Origin: Phycicoccus flavus
GTDB lineage: Bacteria; Actinomycetota; Actinomycetes; Actinomycetales; Dermatophilaceae
NCBI RefSeq assembly: GCF_004025965.2
Contig: NZ_SAYU02000001.1
Span: 62,001 to 126,000 of the forward strand
Length of the DNA: 64,000 bases
Direction: 5' to 3'
The number at the start of each line of letters is the position of its first letter. The stretch's first letter is position 1. The notes beneath the pieces were generated by a model that was given only the letters and a program-made list of their open reading frames with translations, was not told where the DNA came from and made no database searches. Below are positions 42,710 through 50,783 of the stretch, one piece after another. A program made the position numbers and the translations under genes.

Positions 42710-43972
42710 ATGCGTCACCTCCGCCGTCCCGCCCCCCGCCCCGTCGCCGTCGTCTCCGGCCTCGCGCTGCTCGCGGTGACGGCCTGCTCGTCCGGCGGCG
42801 GTGACGACGTCGGCGAGGTCCCGGCCCCGCGGCCGTCCTCGTCGACCGCCACGACCGAGGAGTCCCCGAGCCCCGCCCCCCGCTCGACGCAGGAGCCGGA
42901 CCTCGCCGTCGAGGTCGTCGCCGACGGGTTCGAGCACGGCTGGGACGTCGGCTTCCTGCCGGACGGCGGCGCCCTCGTCACCGAGCGGCCGGCGCGCCTG
43001 TCCTACGTCTCCTCGCTGCGCAAGGGGGCGGACGTCACCCGGGTGCGGGCCGACCTGGACGACGTGTTCGTCGAGAGCGAGGGCGGCCTCATGGGGCTGG
43101 TCGTCCACCCCGACTTCGCGGACAGCCGCCGGTTCACCACCTGCCAGACCCACGAGGAGAACGGCTCGCCGGTCGACATCCGGCTCGTCACCTGGCGGCT
43201 GTCGGCGGACGGGGCGTCGGCGGAGCGGGAGAGGACGCTGCTCGACGGGCTGCCCCTGTCGACGGGGCGGCACTCCGGCTGCCGGATGGTGGTCGACGAG
43301 GACGGCGCGCTGGTCGTCGGCACCGGCGACACCGCGGTCGGGTCCATCCCCCAGGACCTCACGAGCCTCGGCGGCAAGACGCTGCGGCTCGACCTGGAGA
43401 CCGGGGACCCCATGCCGGACAACCCGTTCGCCGACGCGGACGACGAGGCGAAGCGGTACGTGACGAGCTTCGGCCACCGCAACATCCAGGGCATCGCGCT
43501 GCAGCCGGGCACCGGCGAGGTCTACACCGCCGAGCACGGTCCCAGCTTCGACGACGAGGTCAACCGCATCGAGTCCGGCGCCAACTACGGCTGGGACCCC
43601 GCGCAGGGCGGCACGGTCGGCGGCTACGACGAGAGCGTGCCGATGACCGACCGCAAGCGCTACCCCGACGCCGTGCCCGCCATCTGGCAGTCCGGCCGCT
43701 CGACCCAGGCGATCTGCGGCGCCGCGTTCCTCGAGGGCGAGCAGTGGGGCGCGTTCGACGGCGCACTGGTCATCACCGCGCTCAAGGGCGCCAAGCTGCT
43801 CGTCCTCCAGCTGAAGGACGACGGCACGCTGGCCGACGTCGCCATCCCCGAGTCGACGAACGGCCCGTACGGCCGGCTGCGGGCGGCTCGGCTCGGCCCC
43901 GACGGCGCCCTCTACGTGACGACGACCAACGGCGACGACGACAAGCTGCTGCGCATCACCCCCCGCACCTGA
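42710..43972 (+). CDS. PQQ-dependent sugar dehydrogenase-like lipoprotein
   Basis: 420 residues. Lipobox LLAVTAC (Cys26), a Ser/Pro/Thr-rich linker, then a six-bladed GSDH/sorbosone dehydrogenase propeller: FEHGWDVGFLPDGGALVTERP, GGLMGLVVHPDF, RHSGCRMVVDEDGALVVGTGD, GHRNIQGIALQPGTGEVYTAEHGP. Extracellular aldose oxidation is plausible; cofactor PQQ is inferred from the family and no PQQ synthesis genes are here. A near-leaderless ATG follows CACTGGGGT. Confidence 0.85.
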   Translation: MRHLRRPAPRPVAVVSGLALLAVTACSSGGGDDVGEVPAPRPSSSTATTEESPSPAPRSTQEPDLAVEVVADGFEHGWDVGFLPDGGALVTERPARLSYVSSLRKGADVTRVRADLDDVFVESEGGLMGLVVHPDFADSRRFTTCQTHEENGSPVDIRLVTWRLSADGASAERERTLLDGLPLSTGRHSGCRMVVDEDGALVVGTGDTAVGSIPQDLTSLGGKTLRLDLETGDPMPDNPFADADDEAKRYVTSFGHRNIQGIALQPGTGEVYTAEHGPSFDDEVNRIESGANYGWDPAQGGTVGGYDESVPMTDRKRYPDAVPAIWQSGRSTQAICGAAFLEGEQWGAFDGALVITALKGAKLLVLQLKDDGTLADVAIPESTNGPYGRLRAARLGPDGALYVTTTNGDDDKLLRITPRT

Positions 43973-44038
43973 CCCCGACCCCCCGGATCGCCGAGTCCCT
44001 GCGGCCCGCCGGCGAGGGCGTCGACGACCCGCCTCCCC

Positions 44039-44100
44039 GTCGAGGGGTCGTGACGCGCTGCACCCGGGTCGCTCGGTACAGCGCGTCGTGACTCCTCGAC
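44039..44100. repeat. Palindromic element B, copy 1
   Basis: Left arm 44039-44060 and right arm 44079-44100 are 22 bp each; the three mismatches are all G-U compatible as RNA, so the RNA stem would be uninterrupted with an 18-base loop. The core GTCGTGACGCGCTG recurs in the element at 45129-45190. It lies between the sugar dehydrogenase and the next gene and may act as a terminator as well. Confidence 0.75.
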
Positions 44101-44155
44101 CCGGGGCTGTGGACGGCGGTCCGCGTCGCCCGGCCCTACGGTCCAGGGTGGCGGC

Positions 44156-45079
44156 ATGCCCGCCCCGCTCCCCGCCGCCGCGTTCCCGCGCGGAGCCTTC
44201 CGGGTGCGTGACCTGGCGGCGTCGGGCGTCCCGGCGTCCCGGACGCGGCACCCGCGGTTGCTGCGGCCCACGCGCGGCCTGCGGGCCACCGAGGCGTTCG
44301 CCGACGTCGTCGAGCGCGCCCTCGGCTTCGCGGCGGTCCTCCCGTCCGACGTCGCGTTCTCGCACGTCACGGCGGCGGTGCTCCACGGACTCCCGCTGCC
44401 GTCCGACCTCGCGGGCGCGACGCTGCTCCACGTCATGCGCGACTCCGCGCGCACGCGCGTGCGGCGGGCCGGCTGCCGGGGTCACCGAGGGCTGGAGCGA
44501 CGGGGCGTGACGACGGTCGACGGGCTCCGTGTCACCTCGCCCGAGGACACGTGGTGCGACCTCGGCGAGCTGCTCGGACCGGCGCTGACGTGGACCGACC
44601 TCGTGGTGGCGGGGGACGCGGTCGTGGGACGGCTTCCCGCCGGCGTCGCCACCCTGTCGGCGGTCATCGACAGGCGCCGCGCACCACGCGGAGCGGTCAC
44701 CCTCCAGGACGCCGTCGCGGCGGTCCGGCCCGGGGTGCGCTCGCCGATGGAGACCCGGGCGCGACTCGTGGTCGTCGGTGCCGGCCTGCCCGAGCCCGCG
44801 GTGTGCGCCCCGGTGCTGGACCGGGCGGGGACGTGGCTGCTGGAGGGTGACCTCGTGTGGCATGCCCAGCGGGTCCTCGCCGAGTACCAGGGGGCCGTCC
44901 ATGCGTCCCGCCGGCGTCGCAGCGAGGACGCGCAGCGGCTCGGGCTGGCTCGCGACGAGGGCTGGACCGTCGTCGAGCTGTTCGCCGAGGACCTCCTGCA
45001 GCGGTCCCGCCGGGTCACCACCCTGCTCCGGCTGGCCCGGGAGCTGGGGGCGGACCCGCGCTCGCTCCGGCTGGAGTGA
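44156..45079 (+). CDS. AbiEi/DUF559-type protein (PD-(D/E)xK-like C-terminus)
   Basis: 307 residues. N-terminal part (RDLAASGVPASRTRHPRLLRPTRGLR, FSHVTAAVLHGLPLP, LRVTSPEDTWCDLGELL) is the common actinobacterial AbiEi-like/DUF559 family; the C-terminus (RSPMETRARLVVV, EGDLVWHAQRVLAEYQGAVHA, DEGWTVVELFAEDLL) resembles a Vsr/DUF559 endonuclease core with Asp and Glu in place. The usual EYDG reads EYQG, so one acid may be lost. These are often described as antitoxin- or defence-like, but no toxin gene is next to it. It is flanked on both sides by related palindromic elements. Confidence 0.6.
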   Translation: MPAPLPAAAFPRGAFRVRDLAASGVPASRTRHPRLLRPTRGLRATEAFADVVERALGFAAVLPSDVAFSHVTAAVLHGLPLPSDLAGATLLHVMRDSARTRVRRAGCRGHRGLERRGVTTVDGLRVTSPEDTWCDLGELLGPALTWTDLVVAGDAVVGRLPAGVATLSAVIDRRRAPRGAVTLQDAVAAVRPGVRSPMETRARLVVVGAGLPEPAVCAPVLDRAGTWLLEGDLVWHAQRVLAEYQGAVHASRRRRSEDAQRLGLARDEGWTVVELFAEDLLQRSRRVTTLLRLARELGADPRSLRLE

Positions 45080-45128
45080 CCCGGGCCCCGGCCGGCGGTC
45101 GCGGGGCCGGGGATGGGGTGCCGGACGG

Positions 45129-45190
45129 GACGAGGGGTCGCGACACGCGGCACGCAGCGCACTCGGTGCAGCGCGTCGTGACCCCTCGTC
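45129..45190. repeat. Palindromic element B, copy 2
   Basis: Arms 45129-45148 and 45171-45190 (20 bp, one true mismatch and one wobble) with 22 bases between. GAGGGGTCGCGACACGC and GTGCAGCGCGTCGTGACC are closely related to the copy at 44039-44100. Outer bases CCGGAC/GTCCGG extend the symmetry. The rest of the gap to 45269 contains no gene. Confidence 0.75.
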
Positions 45191-45269
45191 CGGCACCACG
45201 CTCGCGGTCCCGCCGGGGGGCACGCAGCAGCGGCCCACCATCGGCGTCGGGCGGGCCGGCGGTCGCCGA

Positions 45270-45896
45270 CTACTCGTCGACGATGGTCGTCGTCACGCTC
45301 GTGACCGACGGGCGGCGCGGCGTCGAGGAGAAGCCGAACCGGCACGGCGGGTCGACGGGGGCGAGCGCCCCGAGGTCGGCGCCGTCGAAGGAGCCGTGCA
45401 TCGCCGTGACCGCGTGGACGTCGGTGGCGCCGTAGTACTCGCGCCGGCCGGCCCGGGCGACGCCGCGGGTGCGGACCCCGTCGAGGACGAGCCGCGCCAC
45501 CGGGTCGGCGAGGGTCGCGAACGCCGGGCTCTCGGCGACCGGCCGGGGGACCGCCCGCAGCAGCCGGCCGAGCCCGGTGCGCGCGCCGACCTCGACCGTG
45601 AGCGACACCGACGGCGACGACGGCCCCCAGGACTGCGGCTCGGCGTCGCCGTCGGCCCAGCCGGCGAGGACCTCGACCGGCTCGATGCGCACCTCGTCGA
45701 AGGTGTACGTGGTGGCGACGAGCTCGGCGACCTCCTCGGTCGGCGCCAGCAGCACGCGGTGCCCGTCCGCCCCCTCGACCATGACGTCGGCGAACCCCCC
45801 GAACGGCGACTCCGTCCACCAGCCGACGACGACGCGCGTCCCCGACGTCGAGCCCACCCCGGCGATCCGCCCCCGGAACCGCTGCCGTCCGCTCAC
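45270..45896 (-). CDS. Conserved actinobacterial protein of unknown function
   Basis: 208 residues, no signal peptide or membrane segment. The start RFRGRIAGVGSTSGTRVVVGWWTESPFGGFADVMVE and later YTFDEVRIEPVEV recur in actinobacterial hypothetical proteins I have seen, without a named domain. Middle part has SLTVEVGARTGLGRLLRAVPRPVAE. The GTG at 45896 is chosen as homology starts there. Function unknown. Confidence 0.6.
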   Translation of the reverse strand: MSGRQRFRGRIAGVGSTSGTRVVVGWWTESPFGGFADVMVEGADGHRVLLAPTEEVAELVATTYTFDEVRIEPVEVLAGWADGDAEPQSWGPSSPSVSLTVEVGARTGLGRLLRAVPRPVAESPAFATLADPVARLVLDGVRTRGVARAGRREYYGATDVHAVTAMHGSFDGADLGALAPVDPPCRFGFSSTPRRPSVTSVTTTIVDE

Positions 45897-45927
45897 CGCC
45901 CCATCCTCGCCGACCCGGACGCGTCCC

Positions 45928-46020
45928 AACGGCCGGCGGTGCGGTGGAGCGGGGCCAGGACCCCGATCCACCGCACCGCTGCCCGCGAGCCAGCGGTCGA
46001 CGCCGACCGGGACCCCGGGC
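45928..46020. repeat. Palindromic element C, copy 1
   Basis: The first 64 bp (45928-45991) are identical to 47711-47774 and the last 24 bp (TCGACGCCGACCGGGACCCC and GGGC) recur as well. Inside is a hairpin with 13-bp perfect arms GCGGTGCGGTGGA/TCCACCGCACCGC around GGGG...CCCC. It sits between the unknown gene's start and the NmrA gene's end. Confidence 0.85.
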
Positions 46021-46027
46021 CGTCCCG

Positions 46028-46870
46028 TCAGACGAGGGCGTCCACGGCAGAGCGGGGCTCGCGGCCGAGCAGCTCGGTCAGCACCGGGTCGGTGCCGGCG
46101 AAGAAGCCTGCACGCGCCGCCCGGTGGAAGCCGAGCAGGAAGCCGGTCATCTGCTCCGGCTGCCCGGCCGCGGTCCGCCCGGCGACCCACTCGTCGTCGT
46201 CGAGGAGCCGGAGCCCGATGTCCCGGCCGGTGGCCTCGGAGGCCGCCGCAGCGAGCTCGGCGAAGGTCCACGTCCGCGGCGCGGTCAGGGTGACCGCGCC
46301 GTCGTACGCGCCGTCCGCCTCGAGGATGCGCGCCGCTGCCTCGGCCTCGTCCTCGCGCGCCGTCCACGAGACCGGGCCGTCGCCGGGCACCGTGATGACG
46401 CCGGTCTCCCGCCAGGGGCCGGCCAACCACTGGAGGCTGTGCGCGTAGAAGCCGTTGCGCAATGAAGTCCACGGGAGCCCGGACTCCGCCAACAGCTGCT
46501 CCGTCGCGGCGTGGTCCTGCCCCGGCCGGAACGGGTTGTCCGGCGCCGCTGCCTGATGGCTCGTGTAGAGGACCCGCCCGACCCCGACGTGCACCGCGGC
46601 GTCGATCGCGGCGCGGTGGAGCGCAACGGCGTCCTCAGCGGGGTCGTTGGAGGAGACGAGGAGCAGCTGGTCCGCCCCCGCGAACGCCGCCGGCAGGGAG
46701 TCGGGCTCGGCGTAGTCGCCGTGCCGCACCTCGACCCCGGCCCGGGCGAAATGCTCGGCCTTCGCGGCGTCGCGGGCGACGACGACGATCTCGTCGGCCG
46801 GCATGCGCTGGAGGAGGTGCTCGGTGGTCGCGCCGCCCAGGGCGCCGGTCGCTCCGGTGATGATGATCAT
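46028..46870 (-). CDS. NmrA-family NAD(P)-binding protein (QOR2-like)
   Basis: 280 residues. Atypical SDR: ITGATGALGGATTEHLL cofactor loop, VVVARDAAKAEHF, VRHGDYAEPDSLPAAFAGADQLLLVSS, LRNGFYAHSL and the C-terminal FAELAAAASEATGRDI block. Members reduce quinones or sense NAD(P) redox state. Start ATG 46870. It is divergent from a TetR regulator with an 80-bp shared promoter gap, so it is probably the regulator's target. Confidence 0.85.
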   Translation of the reverse strand: MIIITGATGALGGATTEHLLQRMPADEIVVVARDAAKAEHFARAGVEVRHGDYAEPDSLPAAFAGADQLLLVSSNDPAEDAVALHRAAIDAAVHVGVGRVLYTSHQAAAPDNPFRPGQDHAATEQLLAESGLPWTSLRNGFYAHSLQWLAGPWRETGVITVPGDGPVSWTAREDEAEAAARILEADGAYDGAVTLTAPRTWTFAELAAAASEATGRDIGLRLLDDDEWVAGRTAAGQPEQMTGFLLGFHRAARAGFFAGTDPVLTELLGREPRSAVDALV

Positions 46871-46950
46871 TGGTTCGCCTTTCGTGTTATCGACGTTAGC
46901 GAGCGTAGGCGCACGGATCAGTGGAAGCAAGTTGCTGTTACCGTTGGTCC

Positions 46951-47694
46951 GTGACCGAGGCCGACACCCCCCGTCAGGCGACGCGCACGGCGATCGTCGA
47001 GGCCGCGGCCCGCCTCCTGCGTGACGGCGGCCCCGCGGCGATGACGACCCGCGGCGTCGCCGAGGCCGCCGGCGTTCAGGCGCCGACCATCTACCGGCAG
47101 TTCGGCGACAAGGACGGACTGCTGGAGGCCGTCGCGGAGCACGTCATGGCGACCTTCGTCGCGGCCAAGGTCGACGCCGCCGCCGCCGAGGCCGCCGCCG
47201 ACGCCGACCCCCTCGAGGACCTGCGCCGCAGCTGGGCCCGGCAGGTCGACTTCGGCCTGGCGAACCCCGCGGTGTTCCGGCTCCTCGGCGACCCCGAGCG
47301 CGTCGTCGACTCGCCCGCGGCCCGGACGGGCCGGGAGGTCCTCGCCGCGCGCGTCCACCGGCTCGCCGTCGTGGGGCGTCTCGCCGTCCCCGAGCGGCAG
47401 GCGGTCGACCTCATCCAGGCCGCCGGGGTCGGCGTGATCCAGCAGCTGCTCGCCACCCCCGTCGAGGACCGCGACCCGACCCTCGCGGGGGAGATGTTCG
47501 AGGCCGTCCTCGGCCGGATCCTCGGCGCCGCGCCTCCGCCCGCCGGAGCCGGACCCGCCGCCGCGGCCGTCCACCTGCGCGCCGTCGTGTCCGAGCTGGA
47601 CGCCCTGAGCGAGCCCGAGCGCCGGCTCCTCGCCGAGTGGCTCGACCGCGTCCTCGCGCGGCCCGGCCCGTCGTCCGACGGCCTCGGCGCCTGA
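46951..47694 (+). CDS. TetR-family transcriptional regulator
   Basis: 247 residues. N-terminal TetR helix-turn-helix (TRTAIVEAAARLLRDGG, TRGVAEAAGVQAPTIYRQFGDKDGL) and a helical ligand domain with a long tail SELDALSEPERRLLAEWLDRVL. GTG start at 46951 lies just after TTACCGTTGG, so a short leader or none. It probably represses the divergent NmrA-type gene. Confidence 0.85.
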   Translation: MTEADTPRQATRTAIVEAAARLLRDGGPAAMTTRGVAEAAGVQAPTIYRQFGDKDGLLEAVAEHVMATFVAAKVDAAAAEAAADADPLEDLRRSWARQVDFGLANPAVFRLLGDPERVVDSPAARTGREVLAARVHRLAVVGRLAVPERQAVDLIQAAGVGVIQQLLATPVEDRDPTLAGEMFEAVLGRILGAAPPPAGAGPAAAAVHLRAVVSELDALSEPERRLLAEWLDRVLARPGPSSDGLGA

Positions 47695-47710
47695 CGACGC
47701 CCCGCGCACG

Positions 47711-47804
47711 AACGGCCGGCGGTGCGGTGGAGCGGGGCCAGGACCCCGATCCACCGCACCGCTGCCCGCGAGCCCCGCGCTCGACGCCGACCGGGACCCC
47801 GGGC
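47711..47804. repeat. Palindromic element C, copy 2
   Basis: Direct repeat of 45928-46020, 94 bp with 64 bp identical, a divergent 6-bp spot and 24 bp identical. It begins 17 bp after the TetR stop and precedes the transporter promoter. The two copies thus bracket the NmrA-TetR module. Confidence 0.85.
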
Positions 47805-47856
47805 GGTGTGGGCGGTGTGCCGTCCCCCGCCCGCGCCGGCGGCTAGGGTCCCGGGC

Positions 47857-49224
47857 ATGAGCCCCGCCGCCGCGTCCGGCCCACCGGGCCGCGACCGCGC
47901 CGGGGGCACCGCGACGGCGCCGGCCCTGCCGGCCTCCGTCCGGCGCGGCTACGGGCTCGGGTCCGTGGCCACCGGCGCGTTCGGCACCGTGCCCGGGCTG
48001 CTGCTGCTGCCCTACCTCACCGACCGGCTCGGCATCGCCGCCGGCGTCGCGGGGCTCGTCGTCTTCCTCCCCAAGGCCTGGGACGCCGTCCTCAACCCGG
48101 TCGCGGGCCGGATCAGCGACCGCTCGACGAACCCGGCCGGACGCCGCCGCCCCTTCCTCCTCACCGCCGGGCTCGCGCTCGCCGTCGCCTTCGTGCTCCT
48201 CTTCGCCGGCCCCACCGCACCGGCGGCCCTCGCGGGCACCTGGGTCGTCGTCACGTTCCTCGCCTGCGCCACGGCCTACGCGTTCTTCCAGGTGCCCTAC
48301 GTCGCCATGCCCGCGGAGATGACCGCCGACTACGACGAGCGCACCCGGCTCATGACGTGGCGGGTCGCCGTGCTCGCGCTGGCCATCCTCGTGTCCGGCG
48401 GGCTGTCGCCGGTGATCCGCGACGCGCTCGGCCCGACGTGGGGCTACCGCGGCGTCGGGCTCTTCGTCGGCGTCCTCATCGCGGTCGGCGCGGCCGGCGC
48501 CTGGTGGGGCACCCGTCACGCCCCGGCCCGCCGCACGGCCACCGCGGGAGGCAGCCTGCGCGACCAGCTGCGGGTCGTCGCCGCCGCGCCGGACTTCCGC
48601 GTCCTCCTCGGGGCCTTCGTCCTCCAGGCCCTCGCCACCGGGGCGATGCTCGCCGGCGTCGACTACGTGGCGCGGGTGCTGCTCGCCAGCCCGGCCGCCG
48701 CGACCGTCCTCTTCGTCTGCTTCGTCGGGCCGGCGCTGCTCGTCACCCCGCTCTGGCAGCGCCTCGGCGAGGCCCGCGGCAAGCGCACCGGCTTCGTCGC
48801 CGGCTCGGTGCTGCTCGGGGTGGGCGCCCTCGCGACCCTCCTCGCGGTCCGGGCCGGGACGGCCGCGACGGCGGTCACCGTCGCCGTCGTCGGCATCGGG
48901 TACGCCGCCTGCCAGATGTTCCCGCTGGCCATGCTCCCCGACGTCGCCGCCGCCGACACCGACCGCACCGGCGAGGACCGGGCCGGAACCTACACCGGCG
49001 TCTGGACGGCCGCGGAGACCCTCGGGCTGGCGCTGGGGCCGTTCCTCTTCGCCGGCGTCCTCGCGCTCGGCGGCTACGTCTCGTCCACCGACGCCGCCGT
49101 CGCCCAGCCGGACTCCGCCCGCACCGCCATCGCTCTCGGCTTCACCCTCGTCCCCGCCGTCCTCGTCGCGGCGTCCCTGCTCGTCCTGCGCCGCTACCGC
49201 CTCGACCAGGAGGTCCCCCGATGA
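47857..49224 (+). CDS. MFS transporter, GPH (glycoside-pentoside-hexuronide) type
   Basis: 455 residues, 12 transmembrane helices. GYGLGSVATGAFGTVPGLLLLPYLTDRLGI and FLPKAWDAVLNPVAGRISDRSTNPAGRRRPFLL are the MelB/GPH signature; VPYVAMPAEMTADYDERTRLMTWR is the second conserved loop. Substrate unknown; a sugar or sphingoid/lipid-like compound are both possible given the next gene. TAGGGT (47844-47849) sits 7 bp before the ATG, so leaderless. Stop overlaps the next start (ATGA). Confidence 0.82.
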   Translation: MSPAAASGPPGRDRAGGTATAPALPASVRRGYGLGSVATGAFGTVPGLLLLPYLTDRLGIAAGVAGLVVFLPKAWDAVLNPVAGRISDRSTNPAGRRRPFLLTAGLALAVAFVLLFAGPTAPAALAGTWVVVTFLACATAYAFFQVPYVAMPAEMTADYDERTRLMTWRVAVLALAILVSGGLSPVIRDALGPTWGYRGVGLFVGVLIAVGAAGAWWGTRHAPARRTATAGGSLRDQLRVVAAAPDFRVLLGAFVLQALATGAMLAGVDYVARVLLASPAAATVLFVCFVGPALLVTPLWQRLGEARGKRTGFVAGSVLLGVGALATLLAVRAGTAATAVTVAVVGIGYAACQMFPLAMLPDVAAADTDRTGEDRAGTYTGVWTAAETLGLALGPFLFAGVLALGGYVSSTDAAVAQPDSARTAIALGFTLVPAVLVAASLLVLRRYRLDQEVPR

Positions 49225-50696
49225 CCGACCACGCCCCGGCCCCCGTCGCCACCGGACCGTCCGCCGACGAGGTCCGCGCCGCCCTCGAGGCGCTGCGCGT
49301 CCACGACCTGCCGACCCACGGCGGACGCACCCTGGCCTACGTCTACGACTCCGGGCTCGCCGACGTCGACACCCTCGGCCGCGACGCCCTCGCGATGTAC
49401 GGCCCGACGAACGGCCTCGACCCGACCGCGTTCCCCTCCCTGCTGCAGATGGAGAACGACCTCGTCGCGGAGGCCGGCCACCTCCTCGACGCGCCCGACG
49501 GGTTCGTCGGCTCGGTGACGAGCGGCGGCACCGAGTCGGTCGTGCTTGCCGTCCTCGCCGCCCGGGACGGCGCCCCGCACGTGACGACGCCGAGCATGGT
49601 CATCCCCTCGAGCGCCCACGCCGCGTTCCTCAAGGCCGCGCACCTGCTCGGCGTCCGCGCGGTCGTCGTCGACGTCGACCCCACCACCCTGCGGGCCGAC
49701 CCCGAGGCGATGCGCGCCGCCGTCGACGGCACGACGGTCCTCCTCGCGGCGTCCGCGCCGTCCTACGCCCACGGCGTCGTCGACCCCGTCGCCGAGATCG
49801 CGGCCGTCGCCGCCGAGCGCGGCATCCGCTGCCACGTCGACGCCTGCATCGGCGGGTGGGTGCTGCCGCACCTCGACGACGTCCCGTCGTGGACCTTCGC
49901 GGTCGACGGCGTGACGAGCGTGAGCGTCGACCTCCACAAGTACGCCTACGCGCCGAAGGGCGTCTCGCTGCTGCTGCACCGCGACGCCGTGCTGCGCCGC
50001 GGCCACTTCTTCGCCTCCGCGGACTGGCCGGGCTACACGATGCTCAACAGCACCCTCCAGTCGACGAAGTCCGGAGGCCCGCTGGCCGCCGCCTGGGCCG
50101 TCGTCCGGCACATCGGCCGCGACGGCTACGCCCACCTGGCCCGGCAGGCCCGCGCCGCCACGCTCGACCTCGCCGGGGCCGCGGCCGGCATCGAGGGGCT
50201 GGCCGTCGTCGCCGCGCCCGACGCCAGCCTTCTGGCCCTGACCACCGACGCCTCCTGCGACGTCTACACGGTCGCCGACGAGATGCTGGCCCGTGGCTGG
50301 TACGTCCAGCCGCAGATGGCCTTCCGCGACCTGCCGCCGACCCTGCACCTCACGCTCTCGGCGGCCACCGCCCCGTCGGTCCCCGCCTTCCTCGACGACC
50401 TGCGCGCCGCGGTCGCCGCCGCCCGAGCCGCCGGCCCGGTGCAGGTGGACCCCGCGCTCGCCGGGATGCTCGGGTCGCTCGACGCCGGCCACCTCGACGA
50501 CGCGACGTTCGGCCGGCTCCTCGCCGCCGCGGGCCTCGCCGGTGAAGACGGCGCGCTCGCCCTCCCGCAGCGGATGGCCCCGGTCAACGCCCTGCTCGAC
50601 GCCTGCCCGCCGGCGCTGCGCGAGGCGATCCTCCTCGGCGTCCTCGACCGCCTCTCCCGGCCCAGCGCCCCCGCCGGCACCACCTCGGCACCCTGA
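49221..50696 (+). CDS. PLP-dependent decarboxylase/sphingosine-1-phosphate lyase-like enzyme
   Basis: 491 residues, fold-type I PLP enzyme of the pyridoxal-dependent decarboxylase family. Opening ALRVHDLPTHGGRTLAYVYDSGL and LLQMENDLVAEAGHLL, cofactor segment SVTSGGTESVVLAVL, VDACIGGWVLP, and the PLP lysine in SVDLHKYAYAPKG. Similar to sphingosine-1-phosphate lyase-type bacterial proteins. The last 80 residues are an extra helical tail. Coupled to the transporter by ATGA, so it probably acts on the imported compound. Confidence 0.8.
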   Translation: MTDHAPAPVATGPSADEVRAALEALRVHDLPTHGGRTLAYVYDSGLADVDTLGRDALAMYGPTNGLDPTAFPSLLQMENDLVAEAGHLLDAPDGFVGSVTSGGTESVVLAVLAARDGAPHVTTPSMVIPSSAHAAFLKAAHLLGVRAVVVDVDPTTLRADPEAMRAAVDGTTVLLAASAPSYAHGVVDPVAEIAAVAAERGIRCHVDACIGGWVLPHLDDVPSWTFAVDGVTSVSVDLHKYAYAPKGVSLLLHRDAVLRRGHFFASADWPGYTMLNSTLQSTKSGGPLAAAWAVVRHIGRDGYAHLARQARAATLDLAGAAAGIEGLAVVAAPDASLLALTTDASCDVYTVADEMLARGWYVQPQMAFRDLPPTLHLTLSAATAPSVPAFLDDLRAAVAAARAAGPVQVDPALAGMLGSLDAGHLDDATFGRLLAAAGLAGEDGALALPQRMAPVNALLDACPPALREAILLGVLDRLSRPSAPAGTTSAP

Positions 50697-50783
50697 CCCG
50701 CGCCGCCCCGGGGCGGCCGGTTGCCAGCGCGCCCCCCGAGGGGTTGGCTGGGACCGACAGGCACCACCGCCGGAAGGAGCACG

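Noticed and set aside
44039-45190. Insertion sequence with terminal inverted repeats
   Set aside because: The hairpins are each self-contained, there is no transposase between them, and no target duplication was seen.
45928-47804. Prophage or integrative element attachment sites
   Set aside because: The repeats are internal palindromes, the enclosed genes are ordinary, and there is no integrase or tRNA gene nearby.
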